Assembly (NCBI GenBank): GCA_965658745.1
Contig: CBFHTK010000008.1
Span: 1-64,000, forward strand
DNA: 64,000 nt
From: JAHDFB01 sp965658745
GTDB taxonomy: Bacteria > Bacteroidota > Bacteroidia > Chitinophagales > Saprospiraceae
Direction: 5' to 3'
Shown here piece by piece: positions 18,640 to 26,950 of this stretch (its first letter is position 1; each line of letters starts with the position of its first letter). Made by a program: the position numbers and the translations under genes. The notes under the pieces are model-generated. The model made no database searches. It saw only the letters and a program-made list of their open reading frames with translations, and was not told the DNA's origin.

Positions 18640-19227
18640 TGCTTATTAACAAGCCTAGTCAGAATTGATGCTCAGACATTTAAAGCGTCGGTATTGACAG
18701 GTCTCAATGCAGGTCAGATAGACGGAGATTTTGAAGTTGGTTACAACAAACTTGGTCTTTCGGCGGGAATAGGAATCGGAGTTAATATAAAGCCCAACAT
18801 GATGATTAGTACAGAATTCTTGTACTCTCAAAGAGGGAGTAAGAATGGTCTGTTTAGGCGTGATGGTGTCCCCAATGGTAGCATACGTATTGATTACATC
18901 TCACTGCCGGTTGTTTATAAACTATATGACTGGTACCAAGAAGACAAAGAATACTATCAAGTATGGATAGAAGGTGGTCTAGCGCCAGGTAGGTTAATAA
19001 CTGCAAACATAACAGGAAGCGATCAACCAGAATTAATTGAAGATTTTCGAACAACCGATGTTTCATGGCTTTTAGGTGCAGGATATCATATAACTGAAAA
19101 CTTGTTTTGCAGTTTTAGATATACAAGATCTATCGCTCCATTTTATGTTGCAGAGAATGCAGGAGCAAACGACGTTCAACAGTTTCTTTCCTATTTTTTG
19201 ACCTTACGTGTAGGTTACCAATTATAG
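18640..19227 (+). CDS. Outer-membrane beta-barrel protein (start in gap)
   Basis: Small barrel protein of the porin-like/PorT superfamily. The frame is open back to the gap and reads CLLTSLVRIDAQTFKASV, the end of a signal peptide with cleavage at DAQ, so the start lies in the N run. The mature part, about 180 residues, has alternating strands such as GLSAGIGIGVNIKPNMMISTE and SYFLTLRVGYQL at the end, with the C-terminal aromatic/aliphatic pattern of barrel proteins. PorT itself is one option; the sequence does not settle this. Confidence 0.75.
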   Translation, partial: CLLTSLVRIDAQTFKASVLTGLNAGQIDGDFEVGYNKLGLSAGIGIGVNIKPNMMISTEFLYSQRGSKNGLFRRDGVPNGSIRIDYISLPVVYKLYDWYQEDKEYYQVWIEGGLAPGRLITANITGSDQPELIEDFRTTDVSWLLGAGYHITENLFCSFRYTRSIAPFYVAENAGANDVQQFLSYFLTLRVGYQL

Positions 19228-19242
19228 TTGAGTGTATCTCTT

Positions 19243-19250
19243 TATATTTG
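19243..19250 (+). promoter_or_regulatory. Putative -7 element TATATTTG of the lipoprotein/ppx pair
   Basis: TAnnTTTG match 15 bases before ATG 19266. It covers the TTG at 19248, so that codon would not be in the mRNA; this decides for the ATG as start. Confidence 0.45.
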
Positions 19251-19265
19251 CAAACAAAAAATCAC

Positions 19266-19766
19266 ATGCAGTTTAAGTATCTTACTCTCCTTTTGATAGT
19301 TTGCTTAATCACTCTTCTTTCGACTTCGTGCAAAGAAAGTAAAAACTCTGATTCGGGAGGAAATAACGAAGCGGTAGTCACGCAGTCACAAGCTCTACCT
19401 CCTGTTCCAACAGATTTTCTGTATGAACTCTACGAAAAAGTGGATCATATAGATTACTTTTTCAGATATACCAATTTTTCTATCTCACAGGACGAAAAGC
19501 CTGCAACGCAAGGATTTATTTCGACTTTGAGTCCCGGCGCCGCAAAAATGTACAACGATACATGCCGTTCTCCTTTGCGACTAACATTTCTGTCAGAAGG
19601 TAACATCCTTTGTGAAACGGAAATGTACATGACGGAGAATTGCCAATATGTAGAGTACTTTATAGATAATAAGAAAACGTATCGCTCTAGTCATTCCGAG
19701 GAAGGATACAATTTCATCAGAAATATATATCAACAAGCAGAGAATGCTCGGAGACCCCAACAATAA
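19266..19766 (+). CDS. Lipoprotein of unknown function
   Basis: A 166-residue lipoprotein: signal MQFKYLTLLLIVCLITLLSTSC with lipobox STSC, then a low-complexity Ser/Asn linker and a small domain beginning PTDFLYELYEKVDHIDYFF with two Cys (DTCRSPL and ENCQYVEYF) that may pair. The role is unknown. Its last 23 bases overlap the ppx start, so the two are probably co-expressed. The TTG at 19248 is rejected because it lies within the promoter element. Confidence 0.75.
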   Translation: MQFKYLTLLLIVCLITLLSTSCKESKNSDSGGNNEAVVTQSQALPPVPTDFLYELYEKVDHIDYFFRYTNFSISQDEKPATQGFISTLSPGAAKMYNDTCRSPLRLTFLSEGNILCETEMYMTENCQYVEYFIDNKKTYRSSHSEEGYNFIRNIYQQAENARRPQQ

Positions 19767-20670
19767 ATCAATCGCGGTCATAGATCTAGGAACGAATACC
19801 TTTCACCTTGTACTTTTCAAACGCACAGGTAAAATGGTGAGCGAACAGTATAGAAAAAGACACCACGTGTTTCTATCTCAAAAGGGCATTGAAACAATAG
19901 CTGAGAGTTCAATTGAAAGAGCCAAAGAAGCTATACATGATTTTCGAAAAACTCTCTCAACATACCTTCCTGACAACACCTTGATTGTAGGAACAGAAGC
20001 GCTACGAGTTGCATCAAATGGACCTGACTTAGCAGCTTTTATCGAAGAAACTCTAAATGCAAAAGTCGAAATCATATCTGGAGAACGAGAAGCTGAACTT
20101 ATAGCAAAAGGCGTCCAATGGGAATCAAATGCACCTATTGATAACGCTTTAATCATGGATATCGGTGGAGGAAGTGTGGAATTCATACACATAAAAAATC
20201 AAGAAATCAAATGGCTTGATAGTTTTCCAGTGGGTGTCGGAGTATTGCATAACAAGTTCAAACACGAAGAACCTATTGAGGATGAAGAGGTAGAGAATTT
20301 GGAAGATTACCTAAAGAACAACTGCAAAAGTCTAGTTGACTATTTAGCCTCGCAAGAAATCAACTATCTCATCGGTGCCTCAGGATCGTTTGAATTAATA
20401 TCAGCCATCAAACAGGGCAAATATCCACCAGATTTTACAGGTAATGAAGTTGATATCGCTGATTTTTGGAGTATTCATAATCTTATTCTACATAGTTCAT
20501 TGGCTGATCGCTTAGATATGAAAGGAATTCCGAGTCAACGTGCCAAACTAATTGTAGTAGCATTTATTCTGATGGGTTGGATAATAAGAAGTATGCCAGC
20601 TACCAAACTTACTATCAGTAAATATGCAGTGAAGGAAGGCCTTGTAGCAGAAGACCTTTTAGATTTTTAG
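19744..20670 (+). CDS. Ppx/GppA family phosphatase
   Basis: Exopolyphosphatase or pppGpp phosphohydrolase of the ASKHA fold. The phosphate-binding motifs are IAVIDLGTNTFHLVLF near the N-terminus and ALIMDIGGGSVEFI at about residues 139-152, with the acidic GEREAELIAKGV and the later IGASGSFE loop. At 308 residues it is the short, single-module form without the C-terminal HD domain of E. coli Ppx. It overlaps the lipoprotein gene by 23 bases. PolyP versus pppGpp specificity cannot be told. Confidence 0.9.
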   Translation: MLGDPNNKSIAVIDLGTNTFHLVLFKRTGKMVSEQYRKRHHVFLSQKGIETIAESSIERAKEAIHDFRKTLSTYLPDNTLIVGTEALRVASNGPDLAAFIEETLNAKVEIISGEREAELIAKGVQWESNAPIDNALIMDIGGGSVEFIHIKNQEIKWLDSFPVGVGVLHNKFKHEEPIEDEEVENLEDYLKNNCKSLVDYLASQEINYLIGASGSFELISAIKQGKYPPDFTGNEVDIADFWSIHNLILHSSLADRLDMKGIPSQRAKLIVVAFILMGWIIRSMPATKLTISKYAVKEGLVAEDLLDF

Positions 20671-20721
20671 ACTAATCTAAAAATATTTTTAGCTATCGTC
20701 TAAAATTGTGCTTCAAAATAC

Positions 20722-20729
20722 TAATTTTG
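20722..20729 (+). promoter_or_regulatory. Putative -7 element TAATTTTG of the permease-DtxR gene
   Basis: TAnnTTTG match ending four bases before ATG 20734. The predicted transcription start falls on or next to the start codon, that is a leaderless or nearly leaderless mRNA. Confidence 0.5.
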
Positions 20730-20733
20730 CTTT

Positions 20734-22206
20734 ATGCTAGAGTTACTTGAGCAATTATCGGCCCCGTGGGCACTTCGTGCAATCATTACTTCCTCCATGG
20801 TGGGAATCACATGTGGTGTCTTAGGCTCATTCATTGTCTTAAGAAATATGTCTCTAATCGGAGATGCACTGGCACATGCTATATTGCCAGGTATTTTTGT
20901 TGCATTTCTGATTGTTGGATACAACGTTGTAGGCTTTTTTGTGGGTAGTGTTATGGCAGGTCTATTGACTGCATTTGGGATTACGTGGATTCAACAGTAT
21001 GCACAGACTAAGAACGACGCGGCCATAGGTATAGTGTTCACTTGCATGTTTGCCATTGGAGTTATGGGAATATCCAAGATTTCGCAGCGTGGTGTACATC
21101 TTGATCTAACGGATTTTCTTTTTGGAGAAGCACTTGGGATTTCTGATGTGGATATCTACATGACAGCAGGTGTAATGGTCTTTGTTTTGTTGAGCGTTTT
21201 TATTTTCTATCGCTACCTTTTTATAACAACTTTCCAACAAACCATTGCCAAAACGATGGGAATAAACGTAAAGACGGTCCATTATTTTTTGATGTTCCTC
21301 CTATCATTTGCCGTTGTTTCAGCATTGAGTAGCGTAGGTGTAATCCTAGTTGTTGCGATGTTGATTACGCCATCATCCACTGCATTACTACTTGCTAATC
21401 GGTTAAAAAATGTTATCATCATTTCTGCGATTCTTGGCCTTTTATCTGCCAATATCGGCATGTTGATTTCAATTGTTTTTGATACAAACCCTGGACCTGC
21501 TATGGCCGTTACTGCAACTGCTATTTATTTGCTAGTGGTATTCCTTTCACCTTCAAAAGGATTGATCTTTCGCTATTTCCGAAAACTGGCTTCAAGAAGA
21601 ACGATCGAACAGGAAGATATTTTGCGCCAAGCAATCAAACAAGGAGCAGCAGTCCCGCTCGATACTGAAAAAATTAGTCTTAAATTGGGTATGTCATCAA
21701 CTAAATTGGAAACGCATCTGAGCAAAATGCTGAAGTCCGATATACTGCGCAAGGAGAACAATAAGATTTACCTCTCTCAGGCAGGCGCCCACAAAGCCAA
21801 CCAGCTTATGAGAGCCCATAGACTATGGGAAAGTTATTTGGTTAGTAGTATGGGAATGAACGATAATGAAATACACGACGAAGCTGATCGCCTCGAGCAT
21901 CACCTTTCAAAAGAAATTCTAGACGAAGTAGATGCCAGTCTAGGATATCCTGAAATCGATCCGCACGGATCTCCGATTCCAAAAAAACAGACCATTATGC
22001 TCCATGAAGCCGCATTAAATAGAAACTATATAATTATCAAAGATCAGATTAGTGATGAAATCGATTCTGCCCTGTGGGAACTAGGAATTCTTCCACATAC
22101 AAATTTTAAAGTCCAACGAAAAACAAGCGGGTCGATCGATCTCTTGTACCTCAACAAGCGAATTCGCCTCAAAAGAGATCTAGCAGAAAAGATTAAAATT
22201 CAATAA
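20734..22206 (+). CDS. Metal ABC permease fused to a DtxR/MntR-type regulator
   Basis: One 490-residue protein joins two functions. Residues 1-275 form an ABC-3 family inner-membrane permease for Mn/Zn/Fe (about eight helices, with the RNMSLIGDALAHAILPG and SSVGVILVVAMLITPS motifs). Residues about 290-490 match DtxR/MntR: a winged helix (about 295-350), the metal-binding and dimer region with RAHRLWESYL, HDEADRLEHHLS and DPHGSPIP, and a C-terminal SH3-like part. Such fusions occur in other Bacteroidota (family knowledge). No ATPase or binding-protein gene is adjacent, so the rest of the transporter is elsewhere. Whether the regulator half binds DNA while tethered or only senses metal is unknown. 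Confidence 0.92.
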   Translation: MLELLEQLSAPWALRAIITSSMVGITCGVLGSFIVLRNMSLIGDALAHAILPGIFVAFLIVGYNVVGFFVGSVMAGLLTAFGITWIQQYAQTKNDAAIGIVFTCMFAIGVMGISKISQRGVHLDLTDFLFGEALGISDVDIYMTAGVMVFVLLSVFIFYRYLFITTFQQTIAKTMGINVKTVHYFLMFLLSFAVVSALSSVGVILVVAMLITPSSTALLLANRLKNVIIISAILGLLSANIGMLISIVFDTNPGPAMAVTATAIYLLVVFLSPSKGLIFRYFRKLASRRTIEQEDILRQAIKQGAAVPLDTEKISLKLGMSSTKLETHLSKMLKSDILRKENNKIYLSQAGAHKANQLMRAHRLWESYLVSSMGMNDNEIHDEADRLEHHLSKEILDEVDASLGYPEIDPHGSPIPKKQTIMLHEAALNRNYIIIKDQISDEIDSALWELGILPHTNFKVQRKTSGSIDLLYLNKRIRLKRDLAEKIKIQ

Positions 22207-22329
22207 AATCGTGCATCTTTTGATTCAAATTTAGCCGCTCAGAGACAAAGCAAGCGGAAAAACAGCAAAATTAATAGGATAGCGCCCTGCCCACCGATCA
22301 AAAAAGAAAAATTATCATCTTGATATTCG

Positions 22330-22337
22330 TACTTTTG
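22330..22337 (+). promoter_or_regulatory. Putative -7 element TACTTTTG of the glycan gene cluster
   Basis: TAnnTTTG match ending seven bases before ATG 22345; the mRNA would have a leader of a few bases at most. Confidence 0.5.
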
Positions 22338-22344
22338 CGACTGT

Positions 22345-23040
22345 ATGAATAATCCTCCACTCATAGACGTCATCATACCTGCATTTAATGAAGAGAAATC
22401 TATAGGGCACGTCCTTAGAGATATCCCTCGTCCTTTGGTAAGAAATGTATTTGTGTGCAATAATAATTCGACAGACAGGACTGCAGAAGTAGCTTCGGAG
22501 AATGGCGGATTAGTTGTTGATGCACCAACCAAAGGTTATGGTAGTGCTTGTCTAGCAGGAATGAATGAGATTACGAAGCTTGAAACAAAGCCAGATATCG
22601 TCGTTTTCCTAGACGGAGATTATTCCGACTATCCAGAAGAAATACCAATGTTGATCCATCCAATTCTAGACAAGCAAATAGATATGGTGATCGGATCAAG
22701 AGCCACGGGCGACCTTGAACGAGGATCAATGACTCCCCAACAGATTTTTGGCAACTGGCTTGCTACTACTCTTATTCGACTTTTCTACAAGTATGAATTT
22801 ACTGATCTCGGTCCATTTCGAGCAATCCGTTACAGTTCATTACTTGACTTGGAAATGAACGACCCTGATTTCGGATGGACGGTCGAAATGCAAGTGAAAG
22901 CAGCAAAACAAGGACTAGCTTGTACGGAAATTCCTGTAAAGTATAGAAAGCGAATTGGTCAGTCAAAAGTATCTGGAACAGTGAAAGGCACTATCCTCGC
23001 TGGCCACAAAATTTTATGGACTATATTCAAATTACTATGA
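22345..23040 (+). CDS. GT2 glycosyltransferase, dolichol-phosphate-mannose-synthase-like
   Basis: A 231-residue GT-A enzyme. The start IDVIIPAFNEEKSIGHVL, the metal motif VVFLDGDYSDYPEE and the acceptor-side segment FTDLGPFRAIRYSSLLDLEM match the family that loads hexose onto polyprenyl phosphate. There are no C-terminal membrane helices, so it would work at the inner face of the membrane. It is the first of three glycan genes; the next starts inside its last 25 bases. If it makes polyprenyl-phosphate hexose, the GT-C protein two genes down is the natural user (inference). Confidence 0.85.
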   Translation: MNNPPLIDVIIPAFNEEKSIGHVLRDIPRPLVRNVFVCNNNSTDRTAEVASENGGLVVDAPTKGYGSACLAGMNEITKLETKPDIVVFLDGDYSDYPEEIPMLIHPILDKQIDMVIGSRATGDLERGSMTPQQIFGNWLATTLIRLFYKYEFTDLGPFRAIRYSSLLDLEMNDPDFGWTVEMQVKAAKQGLACTEIPVKYRKRIGQSKVSGTVKGTILAGHKILWTIFKLL

Positions 23041-24509
23041 TCATATTCGCTTATATAACACTTATCATATACTTAGCTGCAGAGACTTACATTGCTGCTT
23101 TTTGCCTGATGCAAATTCACTTGCTTTTTAAGTATTACAAAAATGAAAAGCGCTCAGAGCTGATTGAAATGACCGACGAATCATTACCCTTTGTAACGGT
23201 TCAACTTCCAATATTCAACGAGATGTACGTAGTCGAAAGACTGATCGACAATATCACCAAATTCGATTACCCAAAAGATAAGTATGAAATACGAGTACTA
23301 GATGATTCTACGGATGAAACGGTCGATATCACAGCGCGTAAAGTAGCAGAATATAAGGCAAAAGGATTTCAAATCGAACATGTATTACGCGAAGACAGAA
23401 AGGGCTACAAGGCTGGCGCACTTAAAGAAGACATGAAACATGCTAAGGGTGAGTTTTTTGCCATTTTTGACGCAGATTTTCTTCCTAAACCAGATTTTCT
23501 AAGGCGAACTATCCCTCATTTCAAAGATCCAGAAATTGGAGTTGTCCAAACACGCTGGGGCCATATCAATGAAGACTATTCCATTATCACCAAGCTTCAA
23601 GCATTCCAACTCAATGTGCATTTTACTGTTGAGCAAGTTGGACGCGAGAATGGAAATTATTTCCTACAATTTAATGGGACAGGTGGTGTGTGGCGTAAGA
23701 AAACAATTGAAGACGCTGGCGGATGGGAGGCAGATACCCTTACTGAGGATCTAGACTTGAGTCTACGTGCCCAATTGAAAGGATATAAAATATTCTATCT
23801 AGAAAAAACAGTATCTCCGGCTGAGCTTCCTGCTGAAATGAATGGCCTAAAGTCACAACAGCACAGATGGATGAAAGGTGGTGCGGAAACGGCTAAGAAA
23901 TTACTACCGAAAGTATGGAAAGCTGATCTCGGATTTGGAAAGAAATTTCACGCTACCCTACACTTACTATCTTCATCGATATTTCTTTGTGTTTTTGTAG
24001 TTGGAATATTTAGTGTACCCGTTCTATTCTTGCTTGATACGATACATTTTAATGCACAGTATTTTGCCATATTTTTGACAAGTATGCTGTCAATTGTTGC
24101 AGTTTATTATGTAGGGAATGTCAAAGTCGCTTGGGCCGATGGAGATCGAAAACACAATATTTGGAAATTTCTATTCCTATTTCCAGTTTTTCTAGCGCTA
24201 TCGATGGGATTGTCTCTGCACAATTCGATCGCTGTCCTACAAGGGTATCGAGGTAAGAAATCACCTTTTGTTCGTACTCCAAAGTTTAACATCAAGGACA
24301 TTTCTGACAAGATTAATAAAAAACAATACTTAACAACTCGGATTCCTTTTACAACTGTACTTGAAGGTCTATTAAGTCTCTACTTTGTTGCAGCGATTTT
24401 TATGTCGATCAAAGTTGGTAGTCTTGAGTTCTTATTCTTTCATATCCTTTTAGCCATTGGTTATGGTACGATCTGCTTTTTATCAATCAAGCACTTGACG
24501 CTGAAATAA
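23016..24509 (+). CDS. Membrane GT2 glycosyltransferase, cellulose-synthase-like
   Basis: A processive-type GT2 protein of 497 residues: one N-terminal helix (about 2-32), the catalytic domain, and four helices after about 315. Catalytic elements are VLDDSTDET, FDADFLPKPDF, the acceptor Asp in TEDLDLSLRAQLKG and QQHRW, which is the QxxRW signature of beta-glycan synthases. It resembles glucomannan/cellulose synthase-like proteins but lacks a PilZ domain. The gene overlaps the upstream GT2 by 25 bases and is nine bases before the next, so the three form one operon. The product glycan is unknown. Confidence 0.88.
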   Translation: MDYIQITMIIFAYITLIIYLAAETYIAAFCLMQIHLLFKYYKNEKRSELIEMTDESLPFVTVQLPIFNEMYVVERLIDNITKFDYPKDKYEIRVLDDSTDETVDITARKVAEYKAKGFQIEHVLREDRKGYKAGALKEDMKHAKGEFFAIFDADFLPKPDFLRRTIPHFKDPEIGVVQTRWGHINEDYSIITKLQAFQLNVHFTVEQVGRENGNYFLQFNGTGGVWRKKTIEDAGGWEADTLTEDLDLSLRAQLKGYKIFYLEKTVSPAELPAEMNGLKSQQHRWMKGGAETAKKLLPKVWKADLGFGKKFHATLHLLSSSIFLCVFVVGIFSVPVLFLLDTIHFNAQYFAIFLTSMLSIVAVYYVGNVKVAWADGDRKHNIWKFLFLFPVFLALSMGLSLHNSIAVLQGYRGKKSPFVRTPKFNIKDISDKINKKQYLTTRIPFTTVLEGLLSLYFVAAIFMSIKVGSLEFLFFHILLAIGYGTICFLSIKHLTLK

Positions 24510-24518
24510 TGTAAAGGC

Positions 24519-25856
24519 ATGAATCAATCAAGTAGAACAATGCTTTGGACGATTGTGCACGTACTAGGCATCCTCATTCTACTTTTCTTTTCGAATATTG
24601 ATCAATTCCCTATTATAATTGCAGGCTATAGCATCAGTTTTATAGCCTTTTTCTTTCTGTTGCGAACGATCGACTCCGTTAAAGCTGGATTGTATATAGG
24701 TTGGGGTATTCGCATTGCGGCGATTTTTGCTTTTCCGCTCTTGAGTGATGACATATATAGATTCATATGGGATGGTTGGCTGATTAATGAATTTGTAAAT
24801 CCATTTGCTTATTTACCAATTAATGTGCCTTTGGATGTAACTACGTTTCAAAACTACTTACTTGAGTCTATGAATTCGCCGGAATACTACTCTGTATATC
24901 CGACAGTATTGCAGTTAATGTTTGCGATTACAGTTTTGATTATTCCAACTAGCATCATCGGACAAAGTATCGTTTTAAAACTTATGTTACTCGGATTTGA
25001 GATTATAACGGTTCGTTATGCGCTGAAAATTTTAAGACACTTCAATAAAGATCCTCGTCTGATTCTGTTGTACTTTCTCAATCCATTGGTGATCGTGGAA
25101 TTGATGGGTAATCTGCATATGGAGCTTGTAATGATCAGCGGATTTTCTGTTTTCTTATACTACTTTTTTTGTGGGGCTCTTGGGCCCAAAAAGGCAATAA
25201 TATCCGCATTTGCATTGTCGCTTTCTGTAGCTGCCAAATTGATCACGCTGATAGCAGCACCATTTCTAATTAAACGTCTAATTCAAAATCGTCGAATCAA
25301 TAAACTGATCCCGTTTTTCGGCTGGTTTGCCCTGTTCTTCGCCTTGTTTTTTATTCCGATGTTCTTGTTGAACTACGAAAACTTTGGAAAAGGTCTTGAT
25401 TTGTATTTTCAGAAATTTGAATTCAACGCTAGTATATATTACCTCATCCGCTCAGTCGGATTCTGGATTAAGGGATATAACATTATAGGAAGTCTAGGAC
25501 CCTCTTTAGCAATATTAGCAGCGATTACTATTTTGAGTATTGCATTTTTCGAGAAAAAGACAAGTTTGGAATCTTTGTCTACCAGCATGATTTTTGGACT
25601 CAGTACATACTACTTCTTGTCAACAACGGTTCATCCATGGTATACAGCTTTATTGGTTTTTCTTTCCGTATTTTCGGGATATAGATTTGCTATCTTTTGG
25701 TCGTTTTTAGCCGTACTAAGTTATGCTAAATACTACCAAGGAGGAGTTTATTATTTTCCGGCGATCACTTTAGAGTACGTATTACTTTTTGGGGCTATAG
25801 CCCACGAATTATACATACGCCAACTAGACCCTCGAAGAAGTCTCTTAAAGATCTGA
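24519..25856 (+). CDS. GT-C type polyprenyl-phosphate-sugar glycosyltransferase
   Basis: A 445-residue membrane protein with about 11-12 helices. The loop after the second helix pair contains SDDIYRFIWDGWLINEFVNP, the acidic motif of GT-C enzymes that take a sugar from a polyprenyl phosphate donor outside the membrane (mannosyltransferase-like). NLHMELVMISGF and TTVHPWYTALLVF are further conserved spots. It closes the three-gene glycan operon. It is convergent with bioY with two bases between the stop codons, so the two transcripts overlap unless termination is inside a gene. Confidence 0.8.
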   Translation: MNQSSRTMLWTIVHVLGILILLFFSNIDQFPIIIAGYSISFIAFFFLLRTIDSVKAGLYIGWGIRIAAIFAFPLLSDDIYRFIWDGWLINEFVNPFAYLPINVPLDVTTFQNYLLESMNSPEYYSVYPTVLQLMFAITVLIIPTSIIGQSIVLKLMLLGFEIITVRYALKILRHFNKDPRLILLYFLNPLVIVELMGNLHMELVMISGFSVFLYYFFCGALGPKKAIISAFALSLSVAAKLITLIAAPFLIKRLIQNRRINKLIPFFGWFALFFALFFIPMFLLNYENFGKGLDLYFQKFEFNASIYYLIRSVGFWIKGYNIIGSLGPSLAILAAITILSIAFFEKKTSLESLSTSMIFGLSTYYFLSTTVHPWYTALLVFLSVFSGYRFAIFWSFLAVLSYAKYYQGGVYYFPAITLEYVLLFGAIAHELYIRQLDPRRSLLKI

Positions 25857-25858
25857 GC

Positions 25859-26419
25859 TTACGCACCCTTTTTCTGAGGAGGATTGATAGCTCTAACTAT
25901 CAAATGAATAATGTATGTCAATATTGCACCAACGACTATCTTAATAAGAGCCCCTTTCCAAAGTGCATAAAAACCACTCTCCAAACTCTTCTCAAGTCCA
26001 TAAAGTATACTCAACCGAATAATTCCACAAATCAAAATAATAACAGTACCAACAAGCATTAAAAGAAACACACTTAAAATCGTTTCCCGGCGATAGGGAT
26101 CCCTTATCCATGAAACGACCATTGCACCTAAAATAAAACCTACCAAATAACCTCCAGTAGGACCTTCGATCACTTCATAGCCAGAAGCACCATTGGCAAA
26201 GNNNNNNNNNNNNNNNNNNNNNNNNNNNNNNNNNNNNNNNNNNNNNNNNNNNNNNNNNNNNNNNNNNNNNNNNNNNNNNNNNNNNNNNNNNNNNNNNNNN
26301 NNNNNNNNNNNNNNNNNNNNNNNNNNNNNNNNNNNNNNNNNNNNNNNNNNNNNNNNNNNNNNNNNNNNNNNNGTGACTGCCAGTGCGATCTTGATAATGG
26401 AAATGGCTGCTTGAGACAT
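25859..26419 (-). CDS. bioY: Biotin transporter BioY (gap inside)
   Basis: BioY is the substrate-binding S component of the ECF-type biotin importer. The signature EGPTGGYLVGFILGA is present, followed by four helices and the tail NPPQKKGA. The first 15 residues (MSQAAISIIKIALAV) and the last 114 are visible; 171 N, exactly 57 codons, lie between, giving 186 residues, which is the family size. No ECF ATPase or T component is adjacent. Confidence 0.88.
   Translation of the reverse strand: MSQAAISIIKIALAVXXXXXXXXXXXXXXXXXXXXXXXXXXXXXXXXXXXXXXXXXXXXXXXXXXXXXXXXXXFANGASGYEVIEGPTGGYLVGFILGAMVVSWIRDPYRRETILSVFLLMLVGTVIILICGIIRLSILYGLEKSLESGFYALWKGALIKIVVGAILTYIIHLIVRAINPPQKKGA
26202..26372. other. 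Assembly gap (171 N) inside bioY
   Basis: Run of N whose length keeps the bioY frame. Confidence 0.99.
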
Positions 26420-26462
26420 AGTATCGTATAGTTAGTGAGAAAATTATGAAAAGACTTGAAAA

Positions 26463-26879
26463 TTACCGTTCAAAAACCTCTACGTCTTTCTTTTTGACGA
26501 TCAAGTCCGTAAACTTTCCTTTGAATCTCGTAGCTCTCACAATATGATTATCAATCCAATGATAGTTTCCACCGCGCGGCTTATTCATAAGTAGTCCTTG
26601 ATATTTAAATCCATGCTTTTCAAGCCAAGTTTCTGTAACTTCACGGTGCCCTTCTGTTCTAGAGGTAAAAAAGGTAATGATATGACCTTCGTCGTACCAT
26701 TTGTTAAGAATTTCAAGAGCATCTGGATATGGTTCACAAGTGACCATACGTTCTGGTTCCTCATTAGGAACATCGTCGGTGATTGTTCCATCGATATCAA
26801 TCAAGTAATTCTTGATCTCATCTGGTAGTTTAGGACTGATATTGTGTCCTTTTTCGTCTTTGATTTGTTGAAATTGCAT
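26463..26879 (-). CDS. HAD-fold phosphatase-like protein
   Basis: A 138-residue cytosolic protein with the HAD nucleophile motif LIDIDGTITDD (Asp28, Asp30), motif II in FFTSRTEGHREVTE and a late Asp motif in HWIDNHIVRA. The family is small, without a cap domain, and conserved in Bacteroidota; I do not know a tested substrate. The frame extends to 26924, but MQFQQIKDEKGHN at 26879 matches where conservation starts. It sits alone between bioY and the M23 gene, all on the minus strand. Confidence 0.75.
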   Translation of the reverse strand: MQFQQIKDEKGHNISPKLPDEIKNYLIDIDGTITDDVPNEEPERMVTCEPYPDALEILNKWYDEGHIITFFTSRTEGHREVTETWLEKHGFKYQGLLMNKPRGGNYHWIDNHIVRATRFKGKFTDLIVKKKDVEVFER

Positions 26880-26950
26880 ATTTAAATTTGTGATTATGTT
26901 GAATTTTTCATACGATTTTTCCACTCTTACAGAAAGTAAAGTTATTATAA

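Noticed and set aside
18440..18652. Minus-strand open frame across the second gap
   Set aside because: Mostly N; the remaining residues show nothing, and the plus-strand barrel gene explains the right end.
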